Source: an uncultured Desulfobacter sp.
GTDB lineage: Bacteria; Desulfobacterota; Desulfobacteria; Desulfobacterales; Desulfobacteraceae
Length of the DNA: 64,000 bases
Direction: 5' to 3'
Assembly (NCBI RefSeq): GCF_963666675.1
Contig: NZ_OY762929.1
Span: 372,001 to 436,000 of the forward strand
In this document: piece after piece, positions 27,065 through 35,949 of the stretch
Layout: every line of letters begins with the position of its first letter
Numbering within the stretch: position 1 is the first letter of the stretch
The notes under the pieces: generated by a model
What the model saw: the letters and a program-made list of their open reading frames with translations, nothing else
The model's database searches: none
What the model was told of the DNA's origin: nothing
Program-made: the position numbers and the translations under genes

Positions 27065-28126
27065 TCAGCTGCTTTTCCCAAAAGAGCAGTCCGGGAACCG
27101 GCAGGTGGGGCAGTTGCGGCACAGTCCGCCGTGGCAAAGGCTAGCAAGTTCCCATTTTCCGGGGCGTTCGCCTGCCATGACCCGGGGAAGAATCAGGTCA
27201 AATATGGTGGTCCGGTGATATAACCCGCAGGCCGGCAGCCCCATGATCGTGGTGTTTGGGGTGTAGCCTAAAAGAAACATGGCGCCCGGCAGCACAGCGG
27301 CAGAGTAGTGGACTTCATCAAAACCCACGGCTTCAATGGACTCTTTGGTCACATCATCGGGGTCCACGGACATACCGCCGGTGGTGATGATCAGATCGGT
27401 TTCCTTATCCATGTAATCCCGGATCTGGGCGGTGATGCGCTCCCGGTCATCGGGCAGGATATTGACCTCAAGCACCCGGGCCCCAAGCCGGGCGGTTTTT
27501 TCTTCGACAATGGCCTGGAATCTGTCCTGGACCAGACCGTCATACACTTCATTGCCGATGATGGCCAATCGGATTTTGAGCGGGTTGAACATTGACACGC
27601 TGAAAATGGGGTAATTGGATTTGGCAAAGGCTGTGGCCCGGTCAAGGGTCTCCCGGTCAATGACCAGGGGGATGGCCCGGGTGGCCGCCAGGCTGTGGCC
27701 TTTGTCCACGGCCGTATTGGTATGGATGCTGGCACACATGACATCGTTGAACATGTTGAATTCCGTCAAGGCCGGCACATTCACCCGGAACAGACCGGGA
27801 TATGACGCATACAGCTCAAGCTTGCCTTCCCTGGGGGTGCCGGAAAACCCAACGCCCGGTCCGGCCAGGGCCGATGCCAGCTCAAACACCGCCTCATCCT
27901 CATGTACCTGGGTCTCATCAAGATCCAGCACATAGAGATTGTTTTTGCCCATACGCTGGAGTCGGCAGATGTCACCGGCACTGACCCGGTGGCCGCGCTT
28001 GAAGGCCACGCCTTTGGATTTATCGGGAACGATCTCGGTCATGTCATGGGCAATGGTCATACCGCAGGATTCCTGGACAGGTACGGTTTTAAAGGGCGGG
28101 CGTTGTGTCAGTGGCTGTTTTGTCAT
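27065..28126 (-). CDS. Molybdopterin-binding (MoeA/MogA-like) protein with C-terminal Cys cluster
   Basis: About 353 residues. The C-terminal half is a MoCF/MogA-type molybdopterin-binding domain (LAIIGNEVYDGLVQDRF, DLIITTGGMSVDPDDVT, LPACGLYHRTTIFD). The N-terminus resembles MoeA (DMTEIVPDKSKGVAFKRGH). It ends in a Cys-rich tail with CHGGLCRNCPTC and another Cys, probably binding a metal or Fe-S cluster. Its place in an operon with a molybdopterin oxidoreductase points to cofactor insertion or handling for that enzyme. The start is set at ATG 28126 because the extra 12 residues of the open frame lie outside the family pattern. Confidence 0.82.
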   Translation of the reverse strand: MTKQPLTQRPPFKTVPVQESCGMTIAHDMTEIVPDKSKGVAFKRGHRVSAGDICRLQRMGKNNLYVLDLDETQVHEDEAVFELASALAGPGVGFSGTPREGKLELYASYPGLFRVNVPALTEFNMFNDVMCASIHTNTAVDKGHSLAATRAIPLVIDRETLDRATAFAKSNYPIFSVSMFNPLKIRLAIIGNEVYDGLVQDRFQAIVEEKTARLGARVLEVNILPDDRERITAQIRDYMDKETDLIITTGGMSVDPDDVTKESIEAVGFDEVHYSAAVLPGAMFLLGYTPNTTIMGLPACGLYHRTTIFDLILPRVMAGERPGKWELASLCHGGLCRNCPTCRFPDCSFGKSS

Positions 28127-28227
28127 GGTTAAATACCAACTTAAAATAAGATTCAAATGCACGGTTTCGGCACAGCAGTCAAACGTTCTTCACAATTAAT
28201 ATGCGCACAATTATCTGTTTTTAAAGT

Positions 28228-29637
28228 TCAGGACGGCTTGTTTCTAAATTTTTCAGGGTCAATGGCATACCGTTTCATGATCTGCTGAAGGGCCTGGCGA
28301 TCCATGGCGCAGCGTTTGGCTGCCTGGGTGATGTTGCCTTGGGTCATGGAGAGCATGGCCCCGATGTAGTTATGGTTGAACCGGGTCAGGGTGGTTTCCT
28401 TGGCCTCCTTATAGCTCAGTTGACGTATATCCGTGCCGACGTCCATGCAGAGGCATTCATCGGCGCTGGTGTTGTCGATGGGAATATCGGCCCGGCGGAT
28501 GGTGTCCGAGGTCGAATATAAAATTCCCTGGACCAGCACGTTTTCAAGCTCCCGGACATTGCCCTGCCAGGGGTGCTTCATGAAAAGATCAATCACGTTT
28601 TCGGACAGATGCTTGGGCGGTTTATTTAAACTTTCACAGTTTTTGGCCAGCAGATGATCACACAAAAGCGGGATATCCGTCACCCGATCCCGCAAGGGGG
28701 GTAATTCAATGGTGATCACAGAAAGCCGGTAGAAAAAATCTTCCCTGAACTCTTTGTCTTTGATTTTCTGCTGCAGATCCTGGTTGGTGGAGGTGATGAT
28801 CCTGACATCCACATGGTCCACCCGGGTGTCGCCCAGGGGTTTGACCTCTTTTTCCTGGATCGCCCGTAACAGCTTGGTCTGGATGCTGGGGCCCACATCT
28901 CCGATTTCGTCCAGGAAAATGGTACCGTGGTCGGCTTCCTGGAAGAGCCCGGTTTTGTCCCGGTAGGCATTGGTGAAGGCCCCTTTTTTATATCCGAACA
29001 ATTCACTCTCAAGGATGTGCTCGGGGATGGTGGGGCAGTTGATGGGAATATAGGGTTTGTCTTTTCTGGGGCTCAGGGCATGGATGGATCTTGCGGTCAG
29101 ATCCTTTCCCGTTCCCGATTCCCCGGTGATCAGGACCGTGACATCGGACTCTGCCACCAATGCTATTTTTTCAAACACCTTTCGCATGGCAGGGCTTTGC
29201 CCGATCAAGGGTAGAGATTCGGTCTTAAAGGCCTTCTGGAGCCGCCGGTTTTCGGAGATCAATTGGCTGCGTTCCAGGGCTTTTCTGATTTTAAAGATGA
29301 TTTCATCCTGCTCAAATGGTTTGGCAATGAAATCGTACGCCCCTTTTTTAATGGCCGCAACGGCGGAGTCGATATTGCCGTAGGCCGTGAGCATGACCAC
29401 CGTAAGATCCGGATACTTTTGCTTCAATTGTTCAAGCAGGTCAAATCCATCCATGCCCGGCATGCGGATGTCACTGAGCACAAGATCAAAGGGTGTGTCG
29501 GCCAGTTCAAGTATATTCAGGGCCATTTCGCCGGAAAAGGCCATGGCCACCCGGCAGTTCAGTTCCGGTTCAAGGGTGCGCTGGAGCAGCCGGGTCATGT
29601 CTTTTTCGTCATCCACCACCAGGATATTGGAGGTCAT
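28228..29637 (-). CDS. NtrC-type sigma-54 response regulator
   Basis: A 469-residue regulator with a receiver (ILVVDDEKDMTRLL, phospho-Asp in LVLSDIRMPGMDG), an AAA+ activator with GESGTGKDLTARSIH (Walker A) and the sigma-54 loop ELFGYKKGAFTNA, then a Fis-type helix-turn-helix (GNITQAAKRCAMDRQALQQIMKR). It is the cognate of the kinase three bases upstream. The GAFT(N) loop shows it can engage sigma-54, so some promoter in or near this operon should be of the -24/-12 type. I did not find a convincing one. Confidence 0.93.
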   Translation of the reverse strand: MTSNILVVDDEKDMTRLLQRTLEPELNCRVAMAFSGEMALNILELADTPFDLVLSDIRMPGMDGFDLLEQLKQKYPDLTVVMLTAYGNIDSAVAAIKKGAYDFIAKPFEQDEIIFKIRKALERSQLISENRRLQKAFKTESLPLIGQSPAMRKVFEKIALVAESDVTVLITGESGTGKDLTARSIHALSPRKDKPYIPINCPTIPEHILESELFGYKKGAFTNAYRDKTGLFQEADHGTIFLDEIGDVGPSIQTKLLRAIQEKEVKPLGDTRVDHVDVRIITSTNQDLQQKIKDKEFREDFFYRLSVITIELPPLRDRVTDIPLLCDHLLAKNCESLNKPPKHLSENVIDLFMKHPWQGNVRELENVLVQGILYSTSDTIRRADIPIDNTSADECLCMDVGTDIRQLSYKEAKETTLTRFNHNYIGAMLSMTQGNITQAAKRCAMDRQALQQIMKRYAIDPEKFRNKPS

Positions 29638-29640
29638 CTT

Positions 29641-31149
29641 TTATTCCTCATTGCTGTTGATCTTTGCAAGGGGCAGGCGGATGGTGAACTGCGCCCCCTG
29701 GCTTTTCCGGTTTGCGGCCATGATGGTTCCCTGGTGGTGGCGTATAATGCCGTATCCCACCGACAGACCCAGCCCTGTGCCCTGGCCCACGGGTTTTGTG
29801 GTGAAAAAGGGATCGAAAATTCGGGATTTATGCTGTTTGGCAATGCCGGTGCCGTTATCCTTTACATGGATGAGTGTCTGGTCATCCTCCTTCTGGGTGA
29901 CAAGCTCTATGAAGCCATCGGGGTTATCCTTAATGGCGTGACAGGCATTGATCATCAGATTTAAAACCACCTGGGACAGTTCCTGGGCATTTCCCCTCAC
30001 CCAAAGAGGTCCATTTTTCCACAGGTTGAGTTGAATCTTAACTTTTCTAAAATCAGAATGGCTGCTCAAAAAGTTGACCACCTCGTCCAGCATGTTGTGG
30101 ACGTCCACATATTCCATCTCCCTGGAGCCTTTTCTGGAAAAGGAGAGCAGGTTGCTGACAACCTCCTTGCAGTTTTTTACATGTTTTTCAATGGTCTTTA
30201 GATCTTCTTCAAAACCGGATTCTTCTTTGAGCATCAGCTGGGTATAGCCGAGAATAATGCCCAGGGGATTATTGATTTCATGGGCGACACCGGCGGACAG
30301 TTCCCCTAACGCCGCCAATTTGTCAGCCTGGGCGATCTGCTGCTCCATCTGTTTTTTTTCGTTGATATCCTTGATGATGAAGTGAAAGGTCTTGGCGCAT
30401 CCGAACGCTCCGTAATCAACACCGCCGGTAATCATCACCCGGATCTCCATGTTATCGGCGTTTAAAATATCGCACTCTTCGTTGAGCACGTATTCGTTGG
30501 TGCTCAACTGGGTTAAGATATGATTCCAATCCGGGGCCTGGGCGATAAAATCCATCAATCCCATGTGCTGTTCGAGCATCTGTTCCTTTTTATATCCGGT
30601 CAGGGTGATGCCGGCGTTGTTGATCTCCTGGATTTTAAAATTGGCGTCGGTGACCAGAATGGTATCCAGAGAGTATTCAAAGATACGCCGGGCTTTGTGT
30701 TCGGAACTCGTGAGCATTTCGGTGCGTTCCATCACCTTTTGTTCCAGGTTCTGGTTTAAGCTTAAAAGCTGGCCATGGGTGGCTTCCAGTTTTTTCCGGG
30801 ATGTCAGTATCTTTTCGTTGATCTTCCAGCTCTGGTTGAAAAACAGGGTAATCAGGCTCACCAGCATGAACGAGACCGTGTTGACACTGCCGGAAAATGC
30901 GGCAATGGTGTGCCAGGTGTCGGTATGGGAAATTAAAATCAGAAACTGCCGCAGGATGTGGCCAACCGACCGTGATACGCCAAAGATCATGAAGCCCGTG
31001 GAAATCCAGACCAGATAAAGAAACAGGGCGTTGTCCCGGTCGGTTTCCCTTAAAATTCTGGCTTTGTAGCAGCACAAAAGAGAGAGCACCACCATGGCAA
31101 AGGAGCCTGTGATATCAATGAGCACCATGGGCAGATAGGGTGCAATCAT
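29641..31149 (-). CDS. Membrane-bound PAS histidine kinase
   Basis: A 502-residue sensor. About 110 N-terminal residues contain three hydrophobic helices, then a coiled coil, a PAS domain (~170-290) and HisKA/HATPase with the phospho-His in LAALGELSAGVAHEINNPLG and the boxes NLMINACHAI and TGLGLSVGYG. The start overlaps the stop of the next upstream gene (ATGA at 31149-31146), so it is coupled to a small membrane protein that may form part of the sensor. The His-Asp pair is co-transcribed with the oxidoreductase genes. Confidence 0.92.
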   Translation of the reverse strand: MIAPYLPMVLIDITGSFAMVVLSLLCCYKARILRETDRDNALFLYLVWISTGFMIFGVSRSVGHILRQFLILISHTDTWHTIAAFSGSVNTVSFMLVSLITLFFNQSWKINEKILTSRKKLEATHGQLLSLNQNLEQKVMERTEMLTSSEHKARRIFEYSLDTILVTDANFKIQEINNAGITLTGYKKEQMLEQHMGLMDFIAQAPDWNHILTQLSTNEYVLNEECDILNADNMEIRVMITGGVDYGAFGCAKTFHFIIKDINEKKQMEQQIAQADKLAALGELSAGVAHEINNPLGIILGYTQLMLKEESGFEEDLKTIEKHVKNCKEVVSNLLSFSRKGSREMEYVDVHNMLDEVVNFLSSHSDFRKVKIQLNLWKNGPLWVRGNAQELSQVVLNLMINACHAIKDNPDGFIELVTQKEDDQTLIHVKDNGTGIAKQHKSRIFDPFFTTKPVGQGTGLGLSVGYGIIRHHQGTIMAANRKSQGAQFTIRLPLAKINSNEE

Positions 31150-31625
31150 GGGGCGTTATCTCCTTGTTGGGCTTTTTGTTCGTCCACCAGGCAAGAGAGC
31201 CCCTTGTACATTAAAAACATGGCCGGCACGCACAAGAGATGATCCAGTTTAAGGGCATAATATATCCAGCCCAGAAGCCCTGAATTGTTCTGGGTCCGGA
31301 TTTTGGCGTACCCATTGGCGATCCGCTCCACACTGACCGCAAAGATCTGGTTGTCCAGGAAATGGGCGGCAACGGCACAGCCGTTCCAGAGGATGAAAAA
31401 AAATGCAGACATCTGGATCAGGCGCCATCCCCGGTGCCTGGCCAGGCCCTTGCCGCTGATCATGAACATGAGCACAACCATTGAAAATAAAAAAAACAGG
31501 TGCCCGATCTGGTGGGTGATAATCCCTTCGGAACCTGAATGAAACTGCAATGCATACACGTTTCCGGGAAATACCAAAGCCAGGCAGGCTAAAATTATCA
31601 GCAGGTTGCAGTTGAAATGCTTCAC
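31146..31625 (-). CDS. Small multi-pass membrane protein coupled to the sensor kinase
   Basis: A 159-residue protein with an N-terminal signal-like segment (NLLIILACLALVFPGNVYA) and about three further membrane helices. Conserved-looking His residues (ITHQIGHLFFLFS, AAHFLDNQ, KLDHLL) could bind heme or a metal. I do not recognise the family. Its stop overlaps the kinase start, which suggests a sensor accessory subunit. Confidence 0.8.
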   Translation of the reverse strand: MKHFNCNLLIILACLALVFPGNVYALQFHSGSEGIITHQIGHLFFLFSMVVLMFMISGKGLARHRGWRLIQMSAFFFILWNGCAVAAHFLDNQIFAVSVERIANGYAKIRTQNNSGLLGWIYYALKLDHLLCVPAMFLMYKGLSCLVDEQKAQQGDNAP

Positions 31626-31730
31626 CGTTTTGTTTCCTCAATACAATCTCTTTTTCAACGCCATTATAGGAACCAACCATCTTGGTTTCAATGGGAAAGT
31701 CTTTTAATCCGTTTGCATCGGCACCATGGT

Positions 31731-32486
31731 TTATTTGTTAACGTGGGCATGTGTATGCGTCCGACTGGACATGACCCGGGTGCACTCCGGGCAGAATTTA
31801 TGCCCTTGTCCGACATGAACGAGGTCTGTTGTGCTGTCCGCTACATGGCCCAGAAACGGCGCCGTTGCATACCGGATACCGCAGGCATCACAGCGCTCAA
31901 GGGGCAGGCGGCTTAAAATCCGGTCTCCTGTGAAAACGGTTCTGATGTTGTCCTGGTCCTCTACCGTGATAAACTGGGTCGGGCAGAGATTGGCACAGGT
32001 GCCGCAGCCGATACAGTCCCCGTCCCCCGGACCCACCCGGGTTCCGGTTTGGGTTTTCACCATGGCAATGGCCCTTGCGCCTATTACATCACTGCAGACC
32101 CGCACGCACAGCCTGCAGCGGATGCAGCCGTCCGGCTTGGGCGGTAAGGTCACGTTGAATTGTTCCGCCAATGTCCTGATCTGTTCCGAGTCCGGTGCCA
32201 TGGACAGAAGTTTTTCAAAGGCTTTTTGTCTGTGAGCCGTCACCAGATCTGATTCCGTCCTGATCTCAAGTCCCGATTTTACCTTGAGAATACAGGAGAG
32301 CATGACCATTTTTTTTCCTGAATCCCGACCGACTTCCACGCCGCAGAGGCGGCATGCCCCGGACGGTTTGAGGGCCGGATGAAAGCAGAGGTGGGGAATG
32401 GGAATGCTGTGCCTCCGGGCGGTATTCAAAACGGTGTCGCCGTCCTTTGCCGCCACGGTCCGGCCATTAATAATAATTTCAATCAT
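31731..32486 (-). CDS. Fe-S electron-transfer subunit (2Fe-2S plus 4Fe-4S, HoxU/NuoG-like)
   Basis: About 251 residues. The N-terminus is a plant-type 2Fe-2S domain (PHLCFHPALKPSGACRLCGV). A His/Cys and Cys-rich part follows, with CIRCRLCVRVC and CIGCGTCANLCPTQ for two 4Fe-4S clusters, then further Cys pairs (CDACG, CPEC) near the C-terminus. This is the layout of the small Fe-S subunit of NAD-reducing hydrogenases and formate dehydrogenases. I infer that it links the oxidoreductase to NAD(P)H or ferredoxin. The start at ATG 32486 has AGGA eight bases upstream and overlaps the CBS gene end. Confidence 0.86.
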   Translation of the reverse strand: MIEIIINGRTVAAKDGDTVLNTARRHSIPIPHLCFHPALKPSGACRLCGVEVGRDSGKKMVMLSCILKVKSGLEIRTESDLVTAHRQKAFEKLLSMAPDSEQIRTLAEQFNVTLPPKPDGCIRCRLCVRVCSDVIGARAIAMVKTQTGTRVGPGDGDCIGCGTCANLCPTQFITVEDQDNIRTVFTGDRILSRLPLERCDACGIRYATAPFLGHVADSTTDLVHVGQGHKFCPECTRVMSSRTHTHAHVNK

Positions 32487-32928
32487 AAGCGGCATCCTGT
32501 AGATCTGAAATATAGTCTTTCAGGTAATGAAGTTCCTGGGTTAATGCGCCCACATGGGCTCTGACGAGATCTTCAAGGGCGACCAGTGCAATGATCTTTT
32601 TGTCGCCCACCACGGGCAGATGGCGAATCTTGGCTTTGATCATCATGCCCATGGCTGCATCCACTGAATCCTGCGGTTTGGCCACAATCAGTTTGGATGT
32701 CATGACCTTGTCAATGGTCACCTGGTCGGCCCTTTTGTCCGGAAACAGGATCTGGCAGCGGACCAGGTCCCTTTCCGTGAAAATGCCTGCGGGCGTCTCT
32801 CCGGTCATGGCCACCACTGCAGAAACCCCATAGGCGGACATCTGCTGCAGGGCATGGGAGACGGTCTGGGTTACTTCCACCGTATAAAAATGACCGGCAT
32901 CGTTTTTGATTAAATCCCCAAGCGTCAT
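32479..32928 (-). CDS. CBS-domain pair protein
   Basis: A 149-residue protein made of two CBS domains (VSHALQQMSAYGVSAVVAM, AAMGMMIKAKIRHLPVVGD), which usually bind adenine nucleotides and regulate a partner. GAGAACC precedes the start. It overlaps the Fe-S gene start by eight bases, so it is part of this operon. It may regulate the redox enzyme by energy charge; that is inference. Confidence 0.88.
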   Translation of the reverse strand: MTLGDLIKNDAGHFYTVEVTQTVSHALQQMSAYGVSAVVAMTGETPAGIFTERDLVRCQILFPDKRADQVTIDKVMTSKLIVAKPQDSVDAAMGMMIKAKIRHLPVVGDKKIIALVALEDLVRAHVGALTQELHYLKDYISDLQDAAYD

Positions 32929-33047
32929 AGCGGTTCTCCCGTTGTTATAAATAATTCTGGAAAAGCCGGCAGGGTATTTTGATCCCTACCGAGACCTCCG
33001 GGGCCGCGACAAAATTGCGGCAATCCCAAACGTCATTCATATCATCC

Positions 33048-33076
33048 CGCCAGGCATCGTTGGCGGATGCCTGGCG
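33048..33076. repeat. Perfect hairpin between the ferredoxin and CBS genes
   Basis: An 11-bp stem CGCCAGGCATC with GATGCCTGGCG around a 7-base loop. It lies in a 199-bp gap inside the operon. There is no T run on the minus strand after it, so it is more likely an mRNA stability element or a small repeat than a terminator. Confidence 0.6.
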
Positions 33077-33127
33077 TATCCTATCGATTTGTTGACATGT
33101 CATTAAAATTTGCGCTCTCAAAGGGCG

Positions 33128-33616
33128 TTACCGTTGCTGCATGGCCTTTTTTACAGCCTTGGGCATATCTTCGATCTTGCCTAATGTCAGACACCCTGTG
33201 GTGCAGTCGGTTACACAGGCCGGGTGAAGGCCCTGGTCGATTCGATCCATGCACAAATCGCATTTTTCAACCTTGCCGGTTTCCGGGTTCCACTGGGGGG
33301 CTGCCCAGGGGCAGGCAATTATGCACATTTTACATCCCACGCACAGCTCCTTGTCCATAAACACAATCCCATCTTTGGTGCGCTGTTTCATGGCGCCGGT
33401 GGGGCAGGCAGAGACGCACCAGGGGGTTTGGCAGTGAAAGCAGGGCATGAAAATAAAGGATGTGCGTGGTAGCCCGTTAATGGTCTTGGGTCCCTCCTGC
33501 ACGATCCGGCAGGGTTTGGGGCCCGGTTGCAATTTTTTATTGGCTTTGCACACCACCTCGCAGGTATGGCAGCCGATGCATTTTCTGGTGTCCTGGAACA
33601 GGTAATAATGGCTCAT
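33128..33616 (-). CDS. 4Fe-4S ferredoxin subunit (DmsB/PsrB-like)
   Basis: A 162-residue protein with the Cys groups CIGCHTCEVVC, CFHCQTPWCVSACPTGA, CVGCKMCIIACPW and CDLCM, the arrangement of the multi-cluster electron-transfer subunit of DMSO reductase-type enzymes. It follows the molybdopterin subunit by 53 bases and probably docks to it. No Tat signal is present, so the complex is cytoplasmic or on the inner face of the membrane. Confidence 0.9.
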   Translation of the reverse strand: MSHYYLFQDTRKCIGCHTCEVVCKANKKLQPGPKPCRIVQEGPKTINGLPRTSFIFMPCFHCQTPWCVSACPTGAMKQRTKDGIVFMDKELCVGCKMCIIACPWAAPQWNPETGKVEKCDLCMDRIDQGLHPACVTDCTTGCLTLGKIEDMPKAVKKAMQQR

Positions 33617-33669
33617 GGGCCCTCCGGTGTTTAGATTGTTTTAGGTTTCATGGTGCGTTTCCAACGCCC

Positions 33670-35754
33670 CTATCCCTTGGATACCGTAACAAAGTGCTCC
33701 TGGTAGGCAATGGCGCCGCCGGCTTTGTCCCAGATCTCCAGGCCCCCTGACATGAATTTGTTATCGGCAAGCCCTTTGCCGAATGCCCGGCTTTCGACTT
33801 TGAGGCGATGACCGAATCCGTGGATGACAAAGACGGCTTCCGGGTGGATGTGGTCGGTGACCTGGGCCCGGATGGTTTCCGAGTAGCCGTTCTGGCTTAC
33901 GGTGACCATCTCCTTGTCTGCGATGTTCAGTTTTTTGGCCTGAATCGTGTTGATCCATAGCGTATTTTCCGGCATCTGTTCGTTTAAAAGAGGGTTGTTC
34001 ACGGTGTGGCCCTGGGTGTGAACGGCGCATCGCCCAAAGGTAATTCGGAATTCTCCCTTCTTTGGAAATGCCGGCGGTTCATAGGGTTTTAGAGACAGGT
34101 GCCCGTTTCCCTCCAGATTTTTGGAAATAATTTCAATTTTACCGGAATCGGTGTCAAAGGTGTAGTCTTCAACGTTTTTGTACACCGGTTCATCGGCCAG
34201 ATTGATCATCCCCTTGGCGTTGAAGTCGTCAATGGTATATCCGGTATCCTTGAGCTGAAAATTCCACAGGTCTTCCACCCGGTCAAAGACCAGGTCCGGC
34301 AGGTCCATGCGCCGGGCAAGGCCTGAGACGATCTGCCAGTCGGCAAGGGAGTCATACCGGGGTGTCACGGACCGTTTTCGGACAAAAAAGTAGGGCTTGA
34401 GGTCATTTTTTGCGGCGATGATACTTTCGCGTTCAAGGTATGTGGACAGGGGCAGCACCACATCCGAATGCCAGGCCGTGTCTGACCAGGAAAAGGTCAC
34501 CGAAACCAGCAGGTCCAGTTTGTCCCACATTTGCCGCAGCCGGTCCGGGTCCGGATATCCCATGAGGGGATCATGGCGGTAGGCGATGTAGGCCTTGATC
34601 GGGTAGGGCGTTTGTTCTTCAATGGCCTTGAACAGCAAATGCGCAAGACCCGGGCCAGTTTCAAAATGGGTATATTTCCAGCCCACGCCGTCGGCGCGTT
34701 TCTCCTTGGGACCGGGATAAAGATCCCTGAACGATTTTAATTTGTTTGCCCCCACATCAGCGGGTTTGGAGACAAAGGGAAGGCCGCCTTTGGCTCCATA
34801 ACTGCCCAGAAGGGCGTTGATAATATAGATGGAGCGGCAGACGTAAAAGGAGTCTTTATATCTTGCCGCCATCCAGCCCGGATGCCAGATCACCGATGGG
34901 GATGCCTCGGCAAGTTCCTCCACAAAGCTGCGAAGGGCTGCGGCCTTTATGCCGGTCTCGTTTTCAGCCCATTCCGGCGTATACGGAGCGACAAATTGCT
35001 CAAGAATCTCGAAGCCCTCCACGTAGCGGCTGACAAATCGTTTATCATAGCGCTGTGTGTTGATGATTTCATGAATGACGGCCAGGTTGAACGCATAGTC
35101 GGTGCCGGGCCGGATCATCATAAACCGGCTGGCCTTGGCTGCAGAGATGTTGGCCCGGATATCAATCACAGACAGTTTGCATCCGTTTTCCAGGGCATCC
35201 ATCAGGTCGTTGACCTCCTGGACATTGATGGCTTCAAAGATATTCCTGAACTGGAGCACCACATGTTTTGCGTGTTTAAAATCATAGGCAACCGATTTTC
35301 TGCCCATGCCGGTTAAAGAGAGCGCCGAATGCTGAACATTTCTGGCACAGGACGAGTCGTGATTGTTGTAATTGGGCGAACCAAGTCCTTTGAGAAACGC
35401 CCGGTGCATGTCCCTGAACGGGCCGCCCCGATCGGAAAGTGCGATGGCCCGGGCCCCGTATTCGGCCTTTATCCGGTTAAGCGTGTCTGCCACGTAATCC
35501 AATGCCTCGTCCCAGGTGGCTTGGCGCCATTTGCCTTCCCCGCGTTCGCCGGCACGGATCAGCGGTGTCTGGGGCCGTTCGGTATCGTTGAGCAGCGCAG
35601 GCCCTGCCGCCCCCCTCGGGCAAACCGCCCCTTTCATGGCCGGGACATGGGGGTTGCCTGAAATGAATTCGACCTGGTCTTTTTCAACTTGCACCTGGAT
35701 GGGACAGCGAACCGTACACATACCGCAGACACTGAACACTGATTTTGGGGTCAT
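33670..35754 (-). CDS. Molybdopterin oxidoreductase, DMSO reductase family, no Tat signal
   Basis: A 694-residue catalytic subunit. The N-terminal Fe-S motif is CGMCTVRCPIQV with a further Cys in CPRGAAG, and the likely Mo/W ligand is the Cys in DSSCARNVQHS (~136). The C-terminal molydopterin-binding part has LWINTIQAKKLNIADKEMV and VFVIHGFGH. It resembles the thiosulfate/polysulfide reductase and related groups, but the substrate cannot be told from sequence. The protein starts MTPKSVFSVCGMC directly at the cluster, without a Tat peptide, so it acts in the cytoplasm. It is the first gene of an operon of about nine genes including its own sensor pair. GGGAG precedes the start. Confidence 0.9.
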   Translation of the reverse strand: MTPKSVFSVCGMCTVRCPIQVQVEKDQVEFISGNPHVPAMKGAVCPRGAAGPALLNDTERPQTPLIRAGERGEGKWRQATWDEALDYVADTLNRIKAEYGARAIALSDRGGPFRDMHRAFLKGLGSPNYNNHDSSCARNVQHSALSLTGMGRKSVAYDFKHAKHVVLQFRNIFEAINVQEVNDLMDALENGCKLSVIDIRANISAAKASRFMMIRPGTDYAFNLAVIHEIINTQRYDKRFVSRYVEGFEILEQFVAPYTPEWAENETGIKAAALRSFVEELAEASPSVIWHPGWMAARYKDSFYVCRSIYIINALLGSYGAKGGLPFVSKPADVGANKLKSFRDLYPGPKEKRADGVGWKYTHFETGPGLAHLLFKAIEEQTPYPIKAYIAYRHDPLMGYPDPDRLRQMWDKLDLLVSVTFSWSDTAWHSDVVLPLSTYLERESIIAAKNDLKPYFFVRKRSVTPRYDSLADWQIVSGLARRMDLPDLVFDRVEDLWNFQLKDTGYTIDDFNAKGMINLADEPVYKNVEDYTFDTDSGKIEIISKNLEGNGHLSLKPYEPPAFPKKGEFRITFGRCAVHTQGHTVNNPLLNEQMPENTLWINTIQAKKLNIADKEMVTVSQNGYSETIRAQVTDHIHPEAVFVIHGFGHRLKVESRAFGKGLADNKFMSGGLEIWDKAGGAIAYQEHFVTVSKG

Positions 35755-35822
35755 ATTTATTCTCCCTGCGGAACTGTTATTTACCCGAAACCACGTTCCG
35801 GGATATATTGTTTTTTAGATTC

Positions 35823-35848
35823 CATGACTATGGTACACCATAATCATG
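35823..35848. promoter_or_regulatory. Palindrome upstream of the molybdopterin operon, candidate operator
   Basis: CATGACTATGG (35823-35833) and CCATAATCATG (35838-35848) form an 11-bp inverted repeat with one mismatch around four bases. It lies about 70 bases before the oxidoreductase start. A direct repeat TCATGTNAGTGGC lies close by, at about 35844 and 35919. The binding protein is unknown. Confidence 0.4.
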
Positions 35849-35949
35849 TCAGTGGCTTGGGGGGCCCTGAGAATTTTTTGTAATTTATTTAATTTCGATT
35901 ATATCAAATAATTGTATGTCATGTTAGTGGCATTATTGCCAATGAGATT

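Noticed and set aside
35929..35942. TGGCATTATTGCCA as a sigma-54 -24/-12 promoter
   Set aside because: The GG to GC distance is eight bases rather than twelve. It is only a small palindrome.
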